A stretch of DNA of 64,000 nt from JBBQDZ01 sp038237515 (GTDB lineage: Bacteria; Actinomycetota; Thermoleophilia; Gaiellales; Gaiellaceae): contig JBBRYP010000008.1 of assembly GCA_038237515.1 (NCBI GenBank), positions 1 through 64,000 of the forward strand, given 5' to 3'. This document shows, one piece after another, positions 39,664 through 47,956 of this stretch (the first letter of the stretch is position 1; every line of letters begins with the position of its first letter). A program made the translations under genes and the position numbers. The notes beneath the pieces are model-generated. The model made no database searches and was not told the DNA's origin. It saw nothing but the letters and a program-made list of their open reading frames with translations.

Positions 39664-40986
39664 TTGCGCACGCTGCTTGCGAACGCCTGGATCGCAACCA
39701 TGGACCAGGCCGGCGCCGAGCAGCCGGACGCCTGGGTGCTGATCGAAGACGGCTCGATCGCGGCGCTCGGGGGCGGAGCGGAGCCGGCCGCCGACGAGCG
39801 GGTCGATCTCGGCGGCTCCCTCGTCACCCCGGGCCTCGTCAACACCCACCACCACCTCTACCAGACGCTGACGCGGGCGCGGGCGCAGCAGGCCGACCTC
39901 TTCACCTGGCTGCGCGAGCTCTACCCGCTCTGGGCACGGCTGGACGAGGAGGCCGAGTACGCCGCCGCCCGCTGCGGCCTGGCCGAGCTCGCTCTCGCAG
40001 GGTGCAGCACCGTCTTCGACCACCATTACGTGTTCCCGCGCGGAGTGTCCGGCCTCGTCGAGGCGGAGGTGCGCGCGGCGCGAGAGATTGGCGTCCGCAT
40101 CGTTGCTTCCCGGGGGTCGATGGACTTGGGCGAGTCCGACGGAGGACTGCCGCCGGACTCCCTCGTGGAGGACCTCGACGAGATCCTGGCGGAGACGGAG
40201 CGGCTGGCCGCGCTCGCGGACGGAGTGCGCGTTCAGGTGGCCGTCGCGCCGTGCTCCCCGTTCTCGGTGACGCGGGAGCTGATGGTCGCCTCGGCCGAGC
40301 TGGCGCGCACGCTCGGCCTCGTCCTGCACACGCACCTCGCGGAGACACGCGAGGAGGAGGCGTACTGCCGGGAGCTCTACGGCTGCTCGCCCGTCGACTA
40401 TCTCGCCGAGCTGGGGTGGCTCGACGGCGATGTCTGGTGCGCGCACTGCGTCCACCTCTCGGCCGCGGAGGTCGAGCGGCTCGCGGCCACCGGAACCGGC
40501 GTCGCGCACTGCCCGACCTCGAACATGCGCCTCGGCGCGGGGATCGCGCCTGTGCGGGAGCTGACCGTGGCGGGCGTCCGCGTCGGGCTCGGCGTGGACG
40601 GTTCCGCCTCGAACGAGCGCAGCGACCTGCTCTTCGAGGTGAAGCAGGCGCTGCTGGTTGCGCGGGCCCGCGGCGGGCCGGAGGCCATGACTGCGCGGGA
40701 AGCCCTGCGCCTCGGCACCCGCGGCGGAGCGGCCGTGCTCGGACGCGCCGACATCGGCTCGATCGAGGTGGGCAAGCAGGCCGACCTCGCCGTCTGGCGA
40801 ACCGACGCGCTCGAGTTCGGCGGGGCGGTGGATCCCGTTGCCGCGCTTGTCTTCTCGGCGCCCCATCGGGTGTCACGCCTGTACGTCGGAGGCGAGGAGG
40901 TCGTCCACGACGGGCGGCTCGTCCGCGCGGACGAGGAGGAGATCGCGCGGGAGCACCGCCGGGTGGCAAAGCGATTCGCAGGTTAG
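39664..40986 (+). CDS. 8-oxoguanine deaminase-like amidohydrolase
   Basis: A 440-residue amidohydrolase of the AtzB/TrzN-like group containing 8-oxoguanine deaminases. Metal ligands are in LVTPGLVNTHHHLYQTLTRA, LHTHLAETREEEAYC, WCAHCVHLS and GLGVDGSASNERSDLL. The divergent purine operon suggests deamination of an oxidised or unusual purine towards urate. TTG at 39664 lies 6 bases after TAGGGT. It ends one base short of the convergent transposase gene. Confidence 0.88.
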   Translation: MRTLLANAWIATMDQAGAEQPDAWVLIEDGSIAALGGGAEPAADERVDLGGSLVTPGLVNTHHHLYQTLTRARAQQADLFTWLRELYPLWARLDEEAEYAAARCGLAELALAGCSTVFDHHYVFPRGVSGLVEAEVRAAREIGVRIVASRGSMDLGESDGGLPPDSLVEDLDEILAETERLAALADGVRVQVAVAPCSPFSVTRELMVASAELARTLGLVLHTHLAETREEEAYCRELYGCSPVDYLAELGWLDGDVWCAHCVHLSAAEVERLAATGTGVAHCPTSNMRLGAGIAPVRELTVAGVRVGLGVDGSASNERSDLLFEVKQALLVARARGGPEAMTAREALRLGTRGGAAVLGRADIGSIEVGKQADLAVWRTDALEFGGAVDPVAALVFSAPHRVSRLYVGGEEVVHDGRLVRADEEEIAREHRRVAKRFAG

Positions 40987-40987
40987 A

Positions 40988-41575
40988 TCAGGCGGCGAGA
41001 AGCGCCAGCCCCTCGAGAGAGGCCGCCGGCGCGCCTTCGTCGATGAACGCCCGGTAGCGCTGCTGCGCGCGGCGCCGCTCCTCCGAGAACTGCCCGAGGA
41101 GCCAGTCGAGCTTCAGGAGCGACGGCGCGGGCGCGAGCCCCGCGGTGGCGTGGTAGCTCGTCCAGCGAGAGTCGGCGGGCGCAGTCGCGACGCCCGCTCG
41201 AACGGGGTTGAGGACGATATATCGCGCGCCTTCGAGCAGATGGCGTTCACTCTCGATCGGTGTCGAGGAGTAACGGCGCTCGAAGAGGTGGCCGCGGCGC
41301 CCGTGCCGGCGGTTGAACGAGATCGCGTAGCCGCCGTTCAGCAGCTGCATTCCGCGCGCGAGGTTCGGCTCAGGCGTCGTGAGCAGCAAGTGGTAGTGGT
41401 TCGTCATGAGGCAGTACGCGTGGAGGATCCAACGGGACCGCGCGACGACGCGACTGAGTCGCAGGAGGAAGCTTTCGTCGTCCCGATCGTCGAGGAACAG
41501 GCACGCCCCGTCGACGGCGCGGGACGTAACGTGGTAGATCGCGCCAGGAAACTGGATTCGAGGCGGCGAGCTCAT
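40988..41575 (-). CDS. REP-associated tyrosine transposase (RAYT), copy 2
   Basis: A 195-residue Y1-transposase-family protein: PGAIYHVTSRAVDGACLFLDDRDDESFL, the HUH motif and neighbouring catalytic region in HAYCLMTNHYHLLLTTPEPNLARGMQLLNGGYAISFNRRHGRRGHLFERRY, and RYIVLNPVRAGVA. The nucleophile Tyr is expected in the LNGGYAISFN helix. RAYTs process single-stranded REP palindromes and are usually domesticated. ATG at 41575 lies 7 bases after TACGGT. Short repeats of CCTCTGAGG type occur just upstream. It sits between purine-degradation genes but is not part of the pathway. Confidence 0.9.
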   Translation of the reverse strand: MSSPPRIQFPGAIYHVTSRAVDGACLFLDDRDDESFLLRLSRVVARSRWILHAYCLMTNHYHLLLTTPEPNLARGMQLLNGGYAISFNRRHGRRGHLFERRYSSTPIESERHLLEGARYIVLNPVRAGVATAPADSRWTSYHATAGLAPAPSLLKLDWLLGQFSEERRRAQQRYRAFIDEGAPAASLEGLALLAA

Positions 41576-41637
41576 GGCTCCCACCGTAGCCGCAGCCCGG
41601 AGACGATTCTGGCACAGCCTCGTCACATCTTTGCTAC

Positions 41638-41735
41638 TGCCTCTGAGGTTCCTCTGAGGTCCTTCTGAGATGCCTGCGGGGCGCCTCTGAGGCGCGTCCG
41701 GGGCACCTTCGGGGAACCCCAGAGGCAGAACGTGC
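41638..41735. repeat. Cluster of CCTCTGAGG-type repeats and hairpin upstream of RAYT copy 2
   Basis: Three CCTCTGAGG copies (near-palindromic) plus the variant CTTCTGAGA occur within about 60 bases. The last forms one end of an inverted repeat (GCCTCTG ... CAGAGGC) enclosing a GGGG/CCCC stem. This is REP-like structure different from the REP family at 61 kb. Confidence 0.6.
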
Positions 41736-41804
41736 GAGAGGATAAGCCGCACCGAAAGGCCCTGCCTCGCTGCCCTCTCCGCGGCGGGCTTACCATCCGG
41801 ACCC

Positions 41805-42098
41805 ATGATCTCGATCTCGACGCACGTACTCGACACCCAGCGAGGGCTCCCCGCGCGCGGGGTGCGCGTTGAGCTCCGACGTGCAGACGGCGAGCTCCTC
41901 GCCGGCGGCGAGACCGACGCGGACGGCCGGATCGCACGCGTCGCCGCAGACCTTCCGCCCGGGGCGTACCGACTCGCCTTCCACCCGCCGTCGCCCTTCT
42001 TCCGCCGCGTCGAGCTGGAGCTCGCCCTGGAGGAAGGCCACTACCACGTGCCGCTCCTCGTCGCCCCCTTCTCGTGCGCGACCTACCGCGGCAGCTGA
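41805..42098 (+). CDS. 5-hydroxyisourate hydrolase (transthyretin-like)
   Basis: A 97-residue enzyme that hydrolyses 5-hydroxyisourate, the product of urate oxidation, to OHCU. It has the N-terminal STHVLDTQRGLPARGVRVEL, the Arg/His active-site strands (HYHVPLLVAPFS) and the C-terminal YRGS tetrapeptide diagnostic of HIUases rather than transthyretin. ATG at 41805 lies 8 bases after TACCAT. It overlaps the OHCU decarboxylase gene. Confidence 0.95.
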   Translation: MISISTHVLDTQRGLPARGVRVELRRADGELLAGGETDADGRIARVAADLPPGAYRLAFHPPSPFFRRVELELALEEGHYHVPLLVAPFSCATYRGS

Positions 42099-42517
42099 CG
42101 CTCGCCGGGCTCGCCGAGCTGTTCGAGGGCCGGACGCGCTTCGTCGAGCGGCTCGCGCGGCACGAGTATCCGCTCGCAGCCGCCCGCCGCGTTGCCGGCG
42201 ACCTCACCGACGAGGAGAAGCGGGAGGTGCTCGACGCCCACCCGGCGATCGGCGCCGGCACCCTTTCGGCCCGCTCCGCGGCGGAGCAGGACTCCGCGTC
42301 GGCCGACGATCCCGCCGTTCTCGCGGAGCTCGCCCGGCTGAACCGCACGTATGAGGAGCGCTTCGGCTTCCGCTTCGTCGTCTTCGTCAACCGGCGCCCG
42401 AAGGCTGAGATCCTCTCGATCCTGCGCAAGCGTCTGGAGAACGGCCGCGAAGCGGAGCTGGCGACGGCGCTCGACGAGCTCGTCATGATCGCGGAGGATC
42501 GCTGGCGACGAGGATGA
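42074..42517 (+). CDS. OHCU decarboxylase
   Basis: A 147-residue helical enzyme that decarboxylates 2-oxo-4-hydroxy-4-carboxy-5-ureidoimidazoline to S-allantoin. Motifs include VLDAHPAIGAG (with the catalytic histidine), DSASADDPAVLAELARLNRTYEERFGFRFVVFVNRR and the C-terminal EDRWRR. GTG at 42074 overlaps the HIU hydrolase gene by 25 bases, and its end overlaps puuD by four, so all three steps from urate to allantoin are translated together. Confidence 0.95.
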   Translation: MRDLPRQLTLAGLAELFEGRTRFVERLARHEYPLAAARRVAGDLTDEEKREVLDAHPAIGAGTLSARSAAEQDSASADDPAVLAELARLNRTYEERFGFRFVVFVNRRPKAEILSILRKRLENGREAELATALDELVMIAEDRWRRG

Positions 42518-43713
42518 TCGGCTTCGACGCCTACACCACCGACTGGCTGAACCTCGTGGCCCGCGGCCTTCACGTGGTGGCGGCGATCGCGTGGATCGGC
42601 GCGTCCTTCTACTTCATCGCCCTCGACAACCACCTGCGCCCGCCGAAGGAAACCGACGCCGACGAGGGGGTCGGCGGCGAGGCCTGGGAGATCCACGGTG
42701 GCGGCTTCTACAACGTCCGGAAGTACCGGATCGCACCGGGCAAGCTCCCCGAGCACCTCCTCTGGTTCAAGTGGGAGGCCTACACGACGTGGCTTTCCGG
42801 CTTCGGCCTGCTCGTCGTCCTCTACTACCTGAATGCCGACGCCTACCTGATCGACCGCAGCGTCGCCGACCTCGGCCAGGGAGCTGCAATCGCGATCAGC
42901 ATCGGCCTGCTGGCGGCCGCCTGGCTCGTGTACGACGGGCTCTGCCGGCTGCTGCCGAACGGCGACCTCCTGCTCGGCGCCCTCGTCCTCGTCCTCGTCA
43001 CCGTCACCGCCTACGGCGTGAGCCACCTCTTCAGCGCACGGGCCGTCTACATCCAGGTCGGCGCGATGCTCGGCACGATGATGGTCGGGAACGTCTTCCG
43101 GAACATCATCCCCGCGCACTGGGAGCTCGTGCGCGCCAAGGAGGCGGGCCGCGAACCCGATCCGGCGCCCGGCCGAGAGGCGAAGCGGCGGTCGATCCAC
43201 AACAACTACCTGACGCTGCCGGTGCTGCTGACCATGATCAGCAACCACTTCCCGTTCACCTACGGGCACGCGCACGCCTGGCTCGTGCTCGTCGGGCTGA
43301 TGGTCGTGGGCGCGTGGATCAGACACTTCTTCAACCTCCGCCACACCGGCAGGACAATCTGGGCGATCCCGGTGACCGCCGCCCTGGCGATCGCGGGCAT
43401 CGCTGTTGCGATCCGGCCCGGCTCGAGCGGCTCGAGAGTGAGCGTCACGCCCATCCCGTTCGCGCAAGCCGGCCGGATCGTGGAGCAACGCTGCGTCCCC
43501 TGCCACTCGGAGCATCCGACGAACCGCACGTTCTCCACTGCACCGCTCGGGGTGAAGCTCGACACCGCGGAGGAGATCCGCGCTCGCGCAGAGGACATCC
43601 GGCGCCAGGCCGTCGACTCGACGGCGATGCCGCTCGGCAACATCACCGGGATGACCCGCAGCGAGCGCGACCTCCTCGGCGCCTGGATCCGGCAGGGAGC
43701 CCACATCAAGTAG
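42514..43713 (+). CDS. puuD: Membrane urate oxidase/hydroxylase with C-terminal cytochrome c
   Basis: A 399-residue protein: about eight membrane helices (GLHVVAAIAWIGASFYFIALDNHL, GGFYNVRKYRIAPGKLPEHLLWFKWEAYTTW) of the PuuD urate-hydroxylase domain, then a C-terminal cytochrome c domain with the heme site CVPCH and a distal methionine candidate in STAMPLGNITGMT. It oxidises urate to 5-hydroxyisourate and passes electrons to the respiratory chain, in place of the soluble uricase. The TAG stop is also the start of the -10-like TAGCGT box of the next gene. Confidence 0.95.
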   Translation: MIGFDAYTTDWLNLVARGLHVVAAIAWIGASFYFIALDNHLRPPKETDADEGVGGEAWEIHGGGFYNVRKYRIAPGKLPEHLLWFKWEAYTTWLSGFGLLVVLYYLNADAYLIDRSVADLGQGAAIAISIGLLAAAWLVYDGLCRLLPNGDLLLGALVLVLVTVTAYGVSHLFSARAVYIQVGAMLGTMMVGNVFRNIIPAHWELVRAKEAGREPDPAPGREAKRRSIHNNYLTLPVLLTMISNHFPFTYGHAHAWLVLVGLMVVGAWIRHFFNLRHTGRTIWAIPVTAALAIAGIAVAIRPGSSGSRVSVTPIPFAQAGRIVEQRCVPCHSEHPTNRTFSTAPLGVKLDTAEEIRARAEDIRRQAVDSTAMPLGNITGMTRSERDLLGAWIRQGAHIK

Positions 43714-43722
43714 CGTCCTCGC

Positions 43723-44133
43723 ATGCTCGAGATCAAGGCCGGCGGCTTCGACTTCCGCGCCCGCCTCGAGGAGGAGGGCGCGCCCCGGACGGTGGCCGCA
43801 TTCCGGGCGCTACTCCCGCTCGAAAGCCGGATCATCCACGTCCGCTGGAGCGGCGAGGCCGGCTGGGTTCCGTTCGGGGAGCTCGACCTCGGGATCGGGC
43901 CCGAGAATGCGACCTGCTACCCGAACCCGGGCGAGATCGTCCTGTACCCGGGCGGGGTCAGCGAGACGGAGATCCTTCTCGCCTACGGGTACGTGAGCTT
44001 CGCGAGCAAGGCCGGCGCGCTGGCGGGGAACCATTTCGCGACGGTCGTCGAGGGCGGCGAGAACCTCCGCGAGCTCGGGCGCCGCTGCCTCTGGGAGGGC
44101 GCCCAGGAGATCGGCTTCCGAGAGACCGTGTGA
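43723..44133 (+). CDS. DUF3830 family protein
   Basis: A 136-residue protein with APRTVAAFRALLPLESRIIHVRWSGEAGWVPFG, NATCYPNPGEIVLYPGGVSETEILLAYG and GNHFATV, matching DUF3830, a cyclophilin-like beta-barrel family of unknown function that often accompanies purine or allantoin genes. ATG at 43723 lies 6 bases after TAGCGT. It may be a small-molecule binding protein of this pathway; no catalytic site is recognisable. Confidence 0.82.
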   Translation: MLEIKAGGFDFRARLEEEGAPRTVAAFRALLPLESRIIHVRWSGEAGWVPFGELDLGIGPENATCYPNPGEIVLYPGGVSETEILLAYGYVSFASKAGALAGNHFATVVEGGENLRELGRRCLWEGAQEIGFRETV

Positions 44134-44157
44134 TGCCGCCCGACGTTGCCGGCGACA

Positions 44158-45156
44158 TCACTGTGCGACGCGCCTGAGCACGTCCGCGAGCACGTCCACG
44201 GCGAGCGCGACGTCCTCCTCCGAGGAGAGCTCGTCCGCAGAATGGCTCGCGCCGCCGTTCAGGCTGCGCACGAAGAGCATCGCCGACGGGATCCCGCGGG
44301 CTGCGAGGACGCCCGCGTCGTGGCCCGCGCCCGAGGCGAGCTCGACGACCGGGAGGCCGCGCTCCTCGAGCTCAGCGCGCAGCACCCGGCGAAGCTCCCC
44401 CGCCATCGCGACGGGCTCCATCCGGTAGGAGGGGTCGAAGCCCAGCCCGGTCACGAGCCGCCGGAAGCGATCGGCGTCCGGGGCCCGGGCATCGATCGAG
44501 ACAATCGCGCGGCCCGGAATGACGTTGCCGAATCCTGGCTCGACCTGGAGCCGGCCCACAGTCGCGACTGCACCCTCGATGTTGCTCGCGACGTCGCGGA
44601 TCCACAGGATGCGCTCCGCGGCGCCCACGAGAGCGTCCTCGCGCGCGTCCATCGGCACGGTGCCGGCGTGGCCGGGCCGTCCCTCGACGACGATCTCGCC
44701 GCGTGCGATTCCCGCGATCGAAGAGACGATCCCGAGAGGGGCGTCCCGCTCGGCCAGCACAGGGCCCTGCTCGACGTGCACCTCGAGATAGACCTCCGGG
44801 CGCTCGGCGAACGCCCGGCTGCCTGCGCAGCCCCGCTCCTCGTCCCTGAACGCGACGACGGCACCCGATCCCGCCCGCCGGACGGCCTCGATTCCAGCGA
44901 CGACGCCGAGGGCTCCGTCGTACTTGCCTCCCTCCGGCACGGAGTCGAGGTGGGAGCCCGTCCAGCACCCGCCGCCGCCGGGATGGTGTCCGATGAGATT
45001 CCCCGCGCCGTCGACAGAGACCTCGAGCCCCGCCTCCTCCATCCAGCCACGGGCCAGGCTGTGAGCTTCGTCCTCCTCGGCGGAATAGCCGATGCGGTTC
45101 GCTCCCGGCCCACCGCCGATCGCGTACAGCTGCTCCAGCCGCTCGAGCACCCTCAC
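44158..45156 (-). CDS. M20 family amidohydrolase, allantoate amidohydrolase-like
   Basis: A 332-residue metal-dependent amidase of the N-carbamoyl-L-amino acid hydrolase/allantoate amidohydrolase group. Ligand motifs are GSHLDSVPEGGKYDGALGVVAGIEA, FRDEERGCAGSRAF, LEVHVEQGPVL and GGASHSADELSSEEDV. The dimerisation domain starts at GRPGHAGTVPMDAREDAL. It is about 70 residues shorter than usual at the N-terminus and may be a compact form. Its location suggests release of ammonia from allantoate; no allantoinase is seen in the window. Confidence 0.85.
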   Translation of the reverse strand: MRVLERLEQLYAIGGGPGANRIGYSAEEDEAHSLARGWMEEAGLEVSVDGAGNLIGHHPGGGGCWTGSHLDSVPEGGKYDGALGVVAGIEAVRRAGSGAVVAFRDEERGCAGSRAFAERPEVYLEVHVEQGPVLAERDAPLGIVSSIAGIARGEIVVEGRPGHAGTVPMDAREDALVGAAERILWIRDVASNIEGAVATVGRLQVEPGFGNVIPGRAIVSIDARAPDADRFRRLVTGLGFDPSYRMEPVAMAGELRRVLRAELEERGLPVVELASGAGHDAGVLAARGIPSAMLFVRSLNGGASHSADELSSEEDVALAVDVLADVLRRVAQ

Positions 45157-45163
45157 GCGCGCA

Positions 45164-46306
45164 TCATTCCCGCAGCGACCACAGGAGGGCGAAGCCCGTC
45201 AGGGGGCCGACCGCCACGAGCGCGAACGCGAGACGCCAGCCGGCCGCGCCGACGAGGGCGCCGAACGCGGGTGGCAGCGCTGCCGCAGACGCATTCACGA
45301 CCGTTTGCTGCAGCCCGATTGCCGCTCCTGCACGCCGCACTCCGGCGAGCTCGGCGGCGGCGGTGAACGACAGCCCGTTCCAGCTCATCGCGAACATTCC
45401 GGCGACGATCATCGCGGGCAGGAGCACCGCGAGCGGCGCGCTCACGGCCGCACTCGTGAGCACGACAAGGGCAGCGACAGCGAGTGCGATGAAGCCGAGC
45501 GGCCGGATGCGATCTCCGATGCGATCGGACCACACACCGGCGGCGATTCTCGCGGCGATCCCAGCCACCTGGATCGCCGCGAGGACGAGCGCAGCGCGAC
45601 CTGCCGAGAACCCGCGGCGGTCGTGGAGGAAGAGCACCGCGAAGCCGACGAGGCACATCTGGGGCCAGAGCAGGAACGTGCTCCCGCAGGACAGTCGCCA
45701 CACACGGCGGTCGCGCAGCGGCGGTCGACCCTCTTCGGCGGCTGCCCCGGCGCCTCTGGCCAGCGGGCCTTCTCGAACCAGCGCGAACGCCGCTGCGGCG
45801 GTCGCGAGGCAGGCCAGGCCGAGTCCGCGAAACCCCCAGGCGAGGGTCAGGTGGGGCAGGACGACAGAGGCGCCGAAGCCACCGATCGGCACCGCCGTCT
45901 GCCGGATCCCGAGCGCGAGGCCTCGCCGCTTCGCCGGGAACCACTGCATGACGGCCCGCCCGCTGGCCGACTGGACGCTGGCGCCCGCGAGCCCCGCGAG
46001 CGCGAGAAGCACGAACAGGGCTGCGAAGCCGTCCGCCTGTGCCGACGCTAGCAGCACGGCGCCGCAGGCGCCGAGCCCCACGGCGAGTACGAGGCGCTCG
46101 CCTACGCGGTCGGCCAACAGGCCCCAGGGAATGAGAGAAACGGTGGATCCGAGCAGTGACGCGGCAATGAGGACGCCGAGCTCGCCGAGGCTGAGCCGGT
46201 AGCGGTCCCGGAGCTCGGGCGCGAGCACGGAGACGCCGAACCAGATCGCCGAGTAGCTCGCCTGTGCCGCCGTCCCCGCCCCCAGAACGACCCAGCGGTA
46301 CCGCAA
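45164..46306 (-). CDS. MFS transporter
   Basis: A 380-residue major-facilitator protein with twelve hydrophobic segments and the A-motif loop GLLADRVGERLVLAVG between helices 2 and 3, repeated as GVWSDRIGDRIRPLG between helices 8 and 9. An uncharged Arg-poor helix 5 has GFGASVVLPHL. It is 7 bases upstream of the amidohydrolase gene on the same strand, so it may import allantoin, allantoate or a related ureide. The TTG start is the furthest plausible; specificity is inferred from context only. Confidence 0.85.
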   Translation of the reverse strand: MRYRWVVLGAGTAAQASYSAIWFGVSVLAPELRDRYRLSLGELGVLIAASLLGSTVSLIPWGLLADRVGERLVLAVGLGACGAVLLASAQADGFAALFVLLALAGLAGASVQSASGRAVMQWFPAKRRGLALGIRQTAVPIGGFGASVVLPHLTLAWGFRGLGLACLATAAAAFALVREGPLARGAGAAAEEGRPPLRDRRVWRLSCGSTFLLWPQMCLVGFAVLFLHDRRGFSAGRAALVLAAIQVAGIAARIAAGVWSDRIGDRIRPLGFIALAVAALVVLTSAAVSAPLAVLLPAMIVAGMFAMSWNGLSFTAAAELAGVRRAGAAIGLQQTVVNASAAALPPAFGALVGAAGWRLAFALVAVGPLTGFALLWSLRE

Positions 46307-46637
46307 CTCAGCCGTCCGAGCGCGTGGTATGCCGGGAGAGCTTCACGTCAACGCGGCCGCGGAGCAGGAACGGGCGGCGGCCGGGTCGTCCGTTCACAGC
46401 CCGACTCGATGGACGGCCGGGACCTCGCCGAGACGATGACACCAGCCAGGTTCCGGAGGCCCCAACAAGCGTCCATAGCCGCGCTCTGTCGACAACACGT
46501 TCCCTCGCCGGTGCACCGGCGTCACACCCGCGTTCGCGCCTCACGAGTAGGCTCGCAGTGGGGAGGAGGCTGGGTACACCTGCGTGAGATGGCTCGCCCG
46601 GCCGGGTCCCGAGCGGCCAGGTCGGAGCCGCGGTGCC
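46307..46637. other. 331-base intergenic region, no gene seen
   Basis: The region lies upstream of the MFS gene and downstream of a secreted-protein gene on the same strand. Open frames here have poor codon-position bias and low-complexity Arg/Gly products. No strong hairpin with a T run, tRNA or known riboswitch pattern is evident. It presumably holds the MFS promoter. Confidence 0.5.
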
Positions 46638-47723
46638 CTACGGCAGCGCGAGCGCCTCGATACGCCCGCGCAGCCTCCCGCCGAGCCTCAGGTTCTCGGC
46701 CCAGGCGACCCGCTTGCCCGAGATCGCGAGTCCGATCGGCGTCGACTTCGCGGTCGCGACGACGGTGCTTCCCGCTCCCTGCAGCTCGCCCAAAGCATGG
46801 ATGACGTTGCCGGTGCGGAAGACCGCGTAACTCGCGCTGGCATCCAGCTCGGGCGCCGTGCCGGCCGGAAGTCTCACCGTCGAGAGCAGCTGACCGCCTC
46901 GGGAAGCGAAGCGCTCGAGTCGCGACGCGCCGGCGCGCGTGACGAGGACGTAGACGACCCGCCCGCCGATCGCGAGAGCGCGCACCGTTCCAGCGCCCGG
47001 CGTGAGCATGGCGAGGAGCTTCCCCGTCTTCGCGTTGCGGATCTCCACCTTCGCACCCGCGGCGGCCCTCGGCACGGGGCCGCCTACCCCGGCCGGGAGG
47101 AGCGCGACGCGGGTCCCGTCCGTATCCACCGCGACGGCCGGCGGTGCGCCGGGTACCTTCACCGATCCATTGCCGACTACGCGGCGCAGGCCGCCTCCGC
47201 TGACGTAGGGAATGCACGTGTCGCTCAGATCGCAGTCGGTCGGGCCCTTGACGCTCACGCGGACGAGCGCGAACACGAGCGCCCTGCCGTGACCCGAAGA
47301 ACCTCCGAAGTGGTCGCCGATACCCCACTTCGACATGTCCCACACCGGCTGCGCGACGATCCGCGCCTTTCCGCCGCCGAGAGTCGCGGTCTCCCCGTAG
47401 ACGTAATTCTCGTTGCCGCTTTCGCGGTGCGTCCACAGCGCCCGCGTCCCCGCGAGAGCAAGAGTCGTATCGTGCCTGTAGCGGCAATCGCCCTCACCCG
47501 CAGTGCCGATGCCCTTCTGCACTCCGCGGACGAGGTCGCGCACCCGGACGACCTGGAGGCACTGCCGGTCCGTCACCCAGCCGAGGCTCGTGGCGTCCTC
47601 CGCGAACGCCGCGATCGGTCCGTCCGCATACGCGAGAGTCCGCGGCATGGAGGCGAACCTCGAAGCCGTAGCGGCGCCGACTGCGAGGCCGACGGCCAGT
47701 GTGGCGCCGAGGAGGAGCTTCAT
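46638..47723 (-). CDS. Secreted beta-propeller-like protein, unknown
   Basis: A 361-residue protein with a signal peptide (MKLLLGATLAVGLAVGAATA). The rest is beta-rich with blade-like repeats such as GTRALWTHRESGNENYVYGETATLGGG, AVDTDGTRVALLPAG, VEIRNAKTGKLLAMLTPGAGTVRALAIGG and ASASYAVFRTGNVIHAL, indicating a six- or seven-bladed propeller. It has four cysteines in two nearby pairs (CLQVV/GDCRY and DCDLSDTC). A start at 47735 is also possible. Function unknown; probably an envelope or extracellular sensor/binding protein. Confidence 0.7.
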   Translation of the reverse strand: MKLLLGATLAVGLAVGAATASRFASMPRTLAYADGPIAAFAEDATSLGWVTDRQCLQVVRVRDLVRGVQKGIGTAGEGDCRYRHDTTLALAGTRALWTHRESGNENYVYGETATLGGGKARIVAQPVWDMSKWGIGDHFGGSSGHGRALVFALVRVSVKGPTDCDLSDTCIPYVSGGGLRRVVGNGSVKVPGAPPAVAVDTDGTRVALLPAGVGGPVPRAAAGAKVEIRNAKTGKLLAMLTPGAGTVRALAIGGRVVYVLVTRAGASRLERFASRGGQLLSTVRLPAGTAPELDASASYAVFRTGNVIHALGELQGAGSTVVATAKSTPIGLAISGKRVAWAENLRLGGRLRGRIEALALP

Positions 47724-47775
47724 GTCGTGAATCATGCCGCTTCCGCTGCGCGAGGCTCGAGTGGGCGACGGCCGC

Positions 47776-47955
47776 TCACGCCGGGCGCGGGCGAGGTCGG
47801 CGCACGAGCTCGCCGCCGCAGTTCGGGCACAAGGCTTGGAGCTCGGCGGTGCACTTCGGACAGAACGTGCACTCGAAGGTGCAGATGTACGACTCCTCCT
47901 GTGCGCCGACGGTGCACCCGCAGCGCTCGCAGGCAGCCCTCAGCTCGAGCGCCAA
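47776..47955 (-). CDS. DUF1272 zinc-ribbon protein
   Basis: A 59-residue protein with LRAACERCG, YICTFECTFCPKC and LCPNCGGELVRRP, the cysteine pattern of DUF1272 (about eight Cys, two probable zinc sites). Function unknown; the basic C-terminal tail could bind nucleic acid. TTG at 47955 lies just beyond the mqnD stop (one base between), so it is translated from the mqnD message. Confidence 0.88.
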   Translation of the reverse strand: MALELRAACERCGCTVGAQEESYICTFECTFCPKCTAELQALCPNCGGELVRRPRPRPA

Positions 47956-47956
47956 G

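Noticed and set aside
41623..43704. 693-codon antisense frame over the urate-degradation genes
   Set aside because: It overlaps HIU hydrolase, OHCU decarboxylase and PuuD, all with diagnostic motifs on the plus strand.
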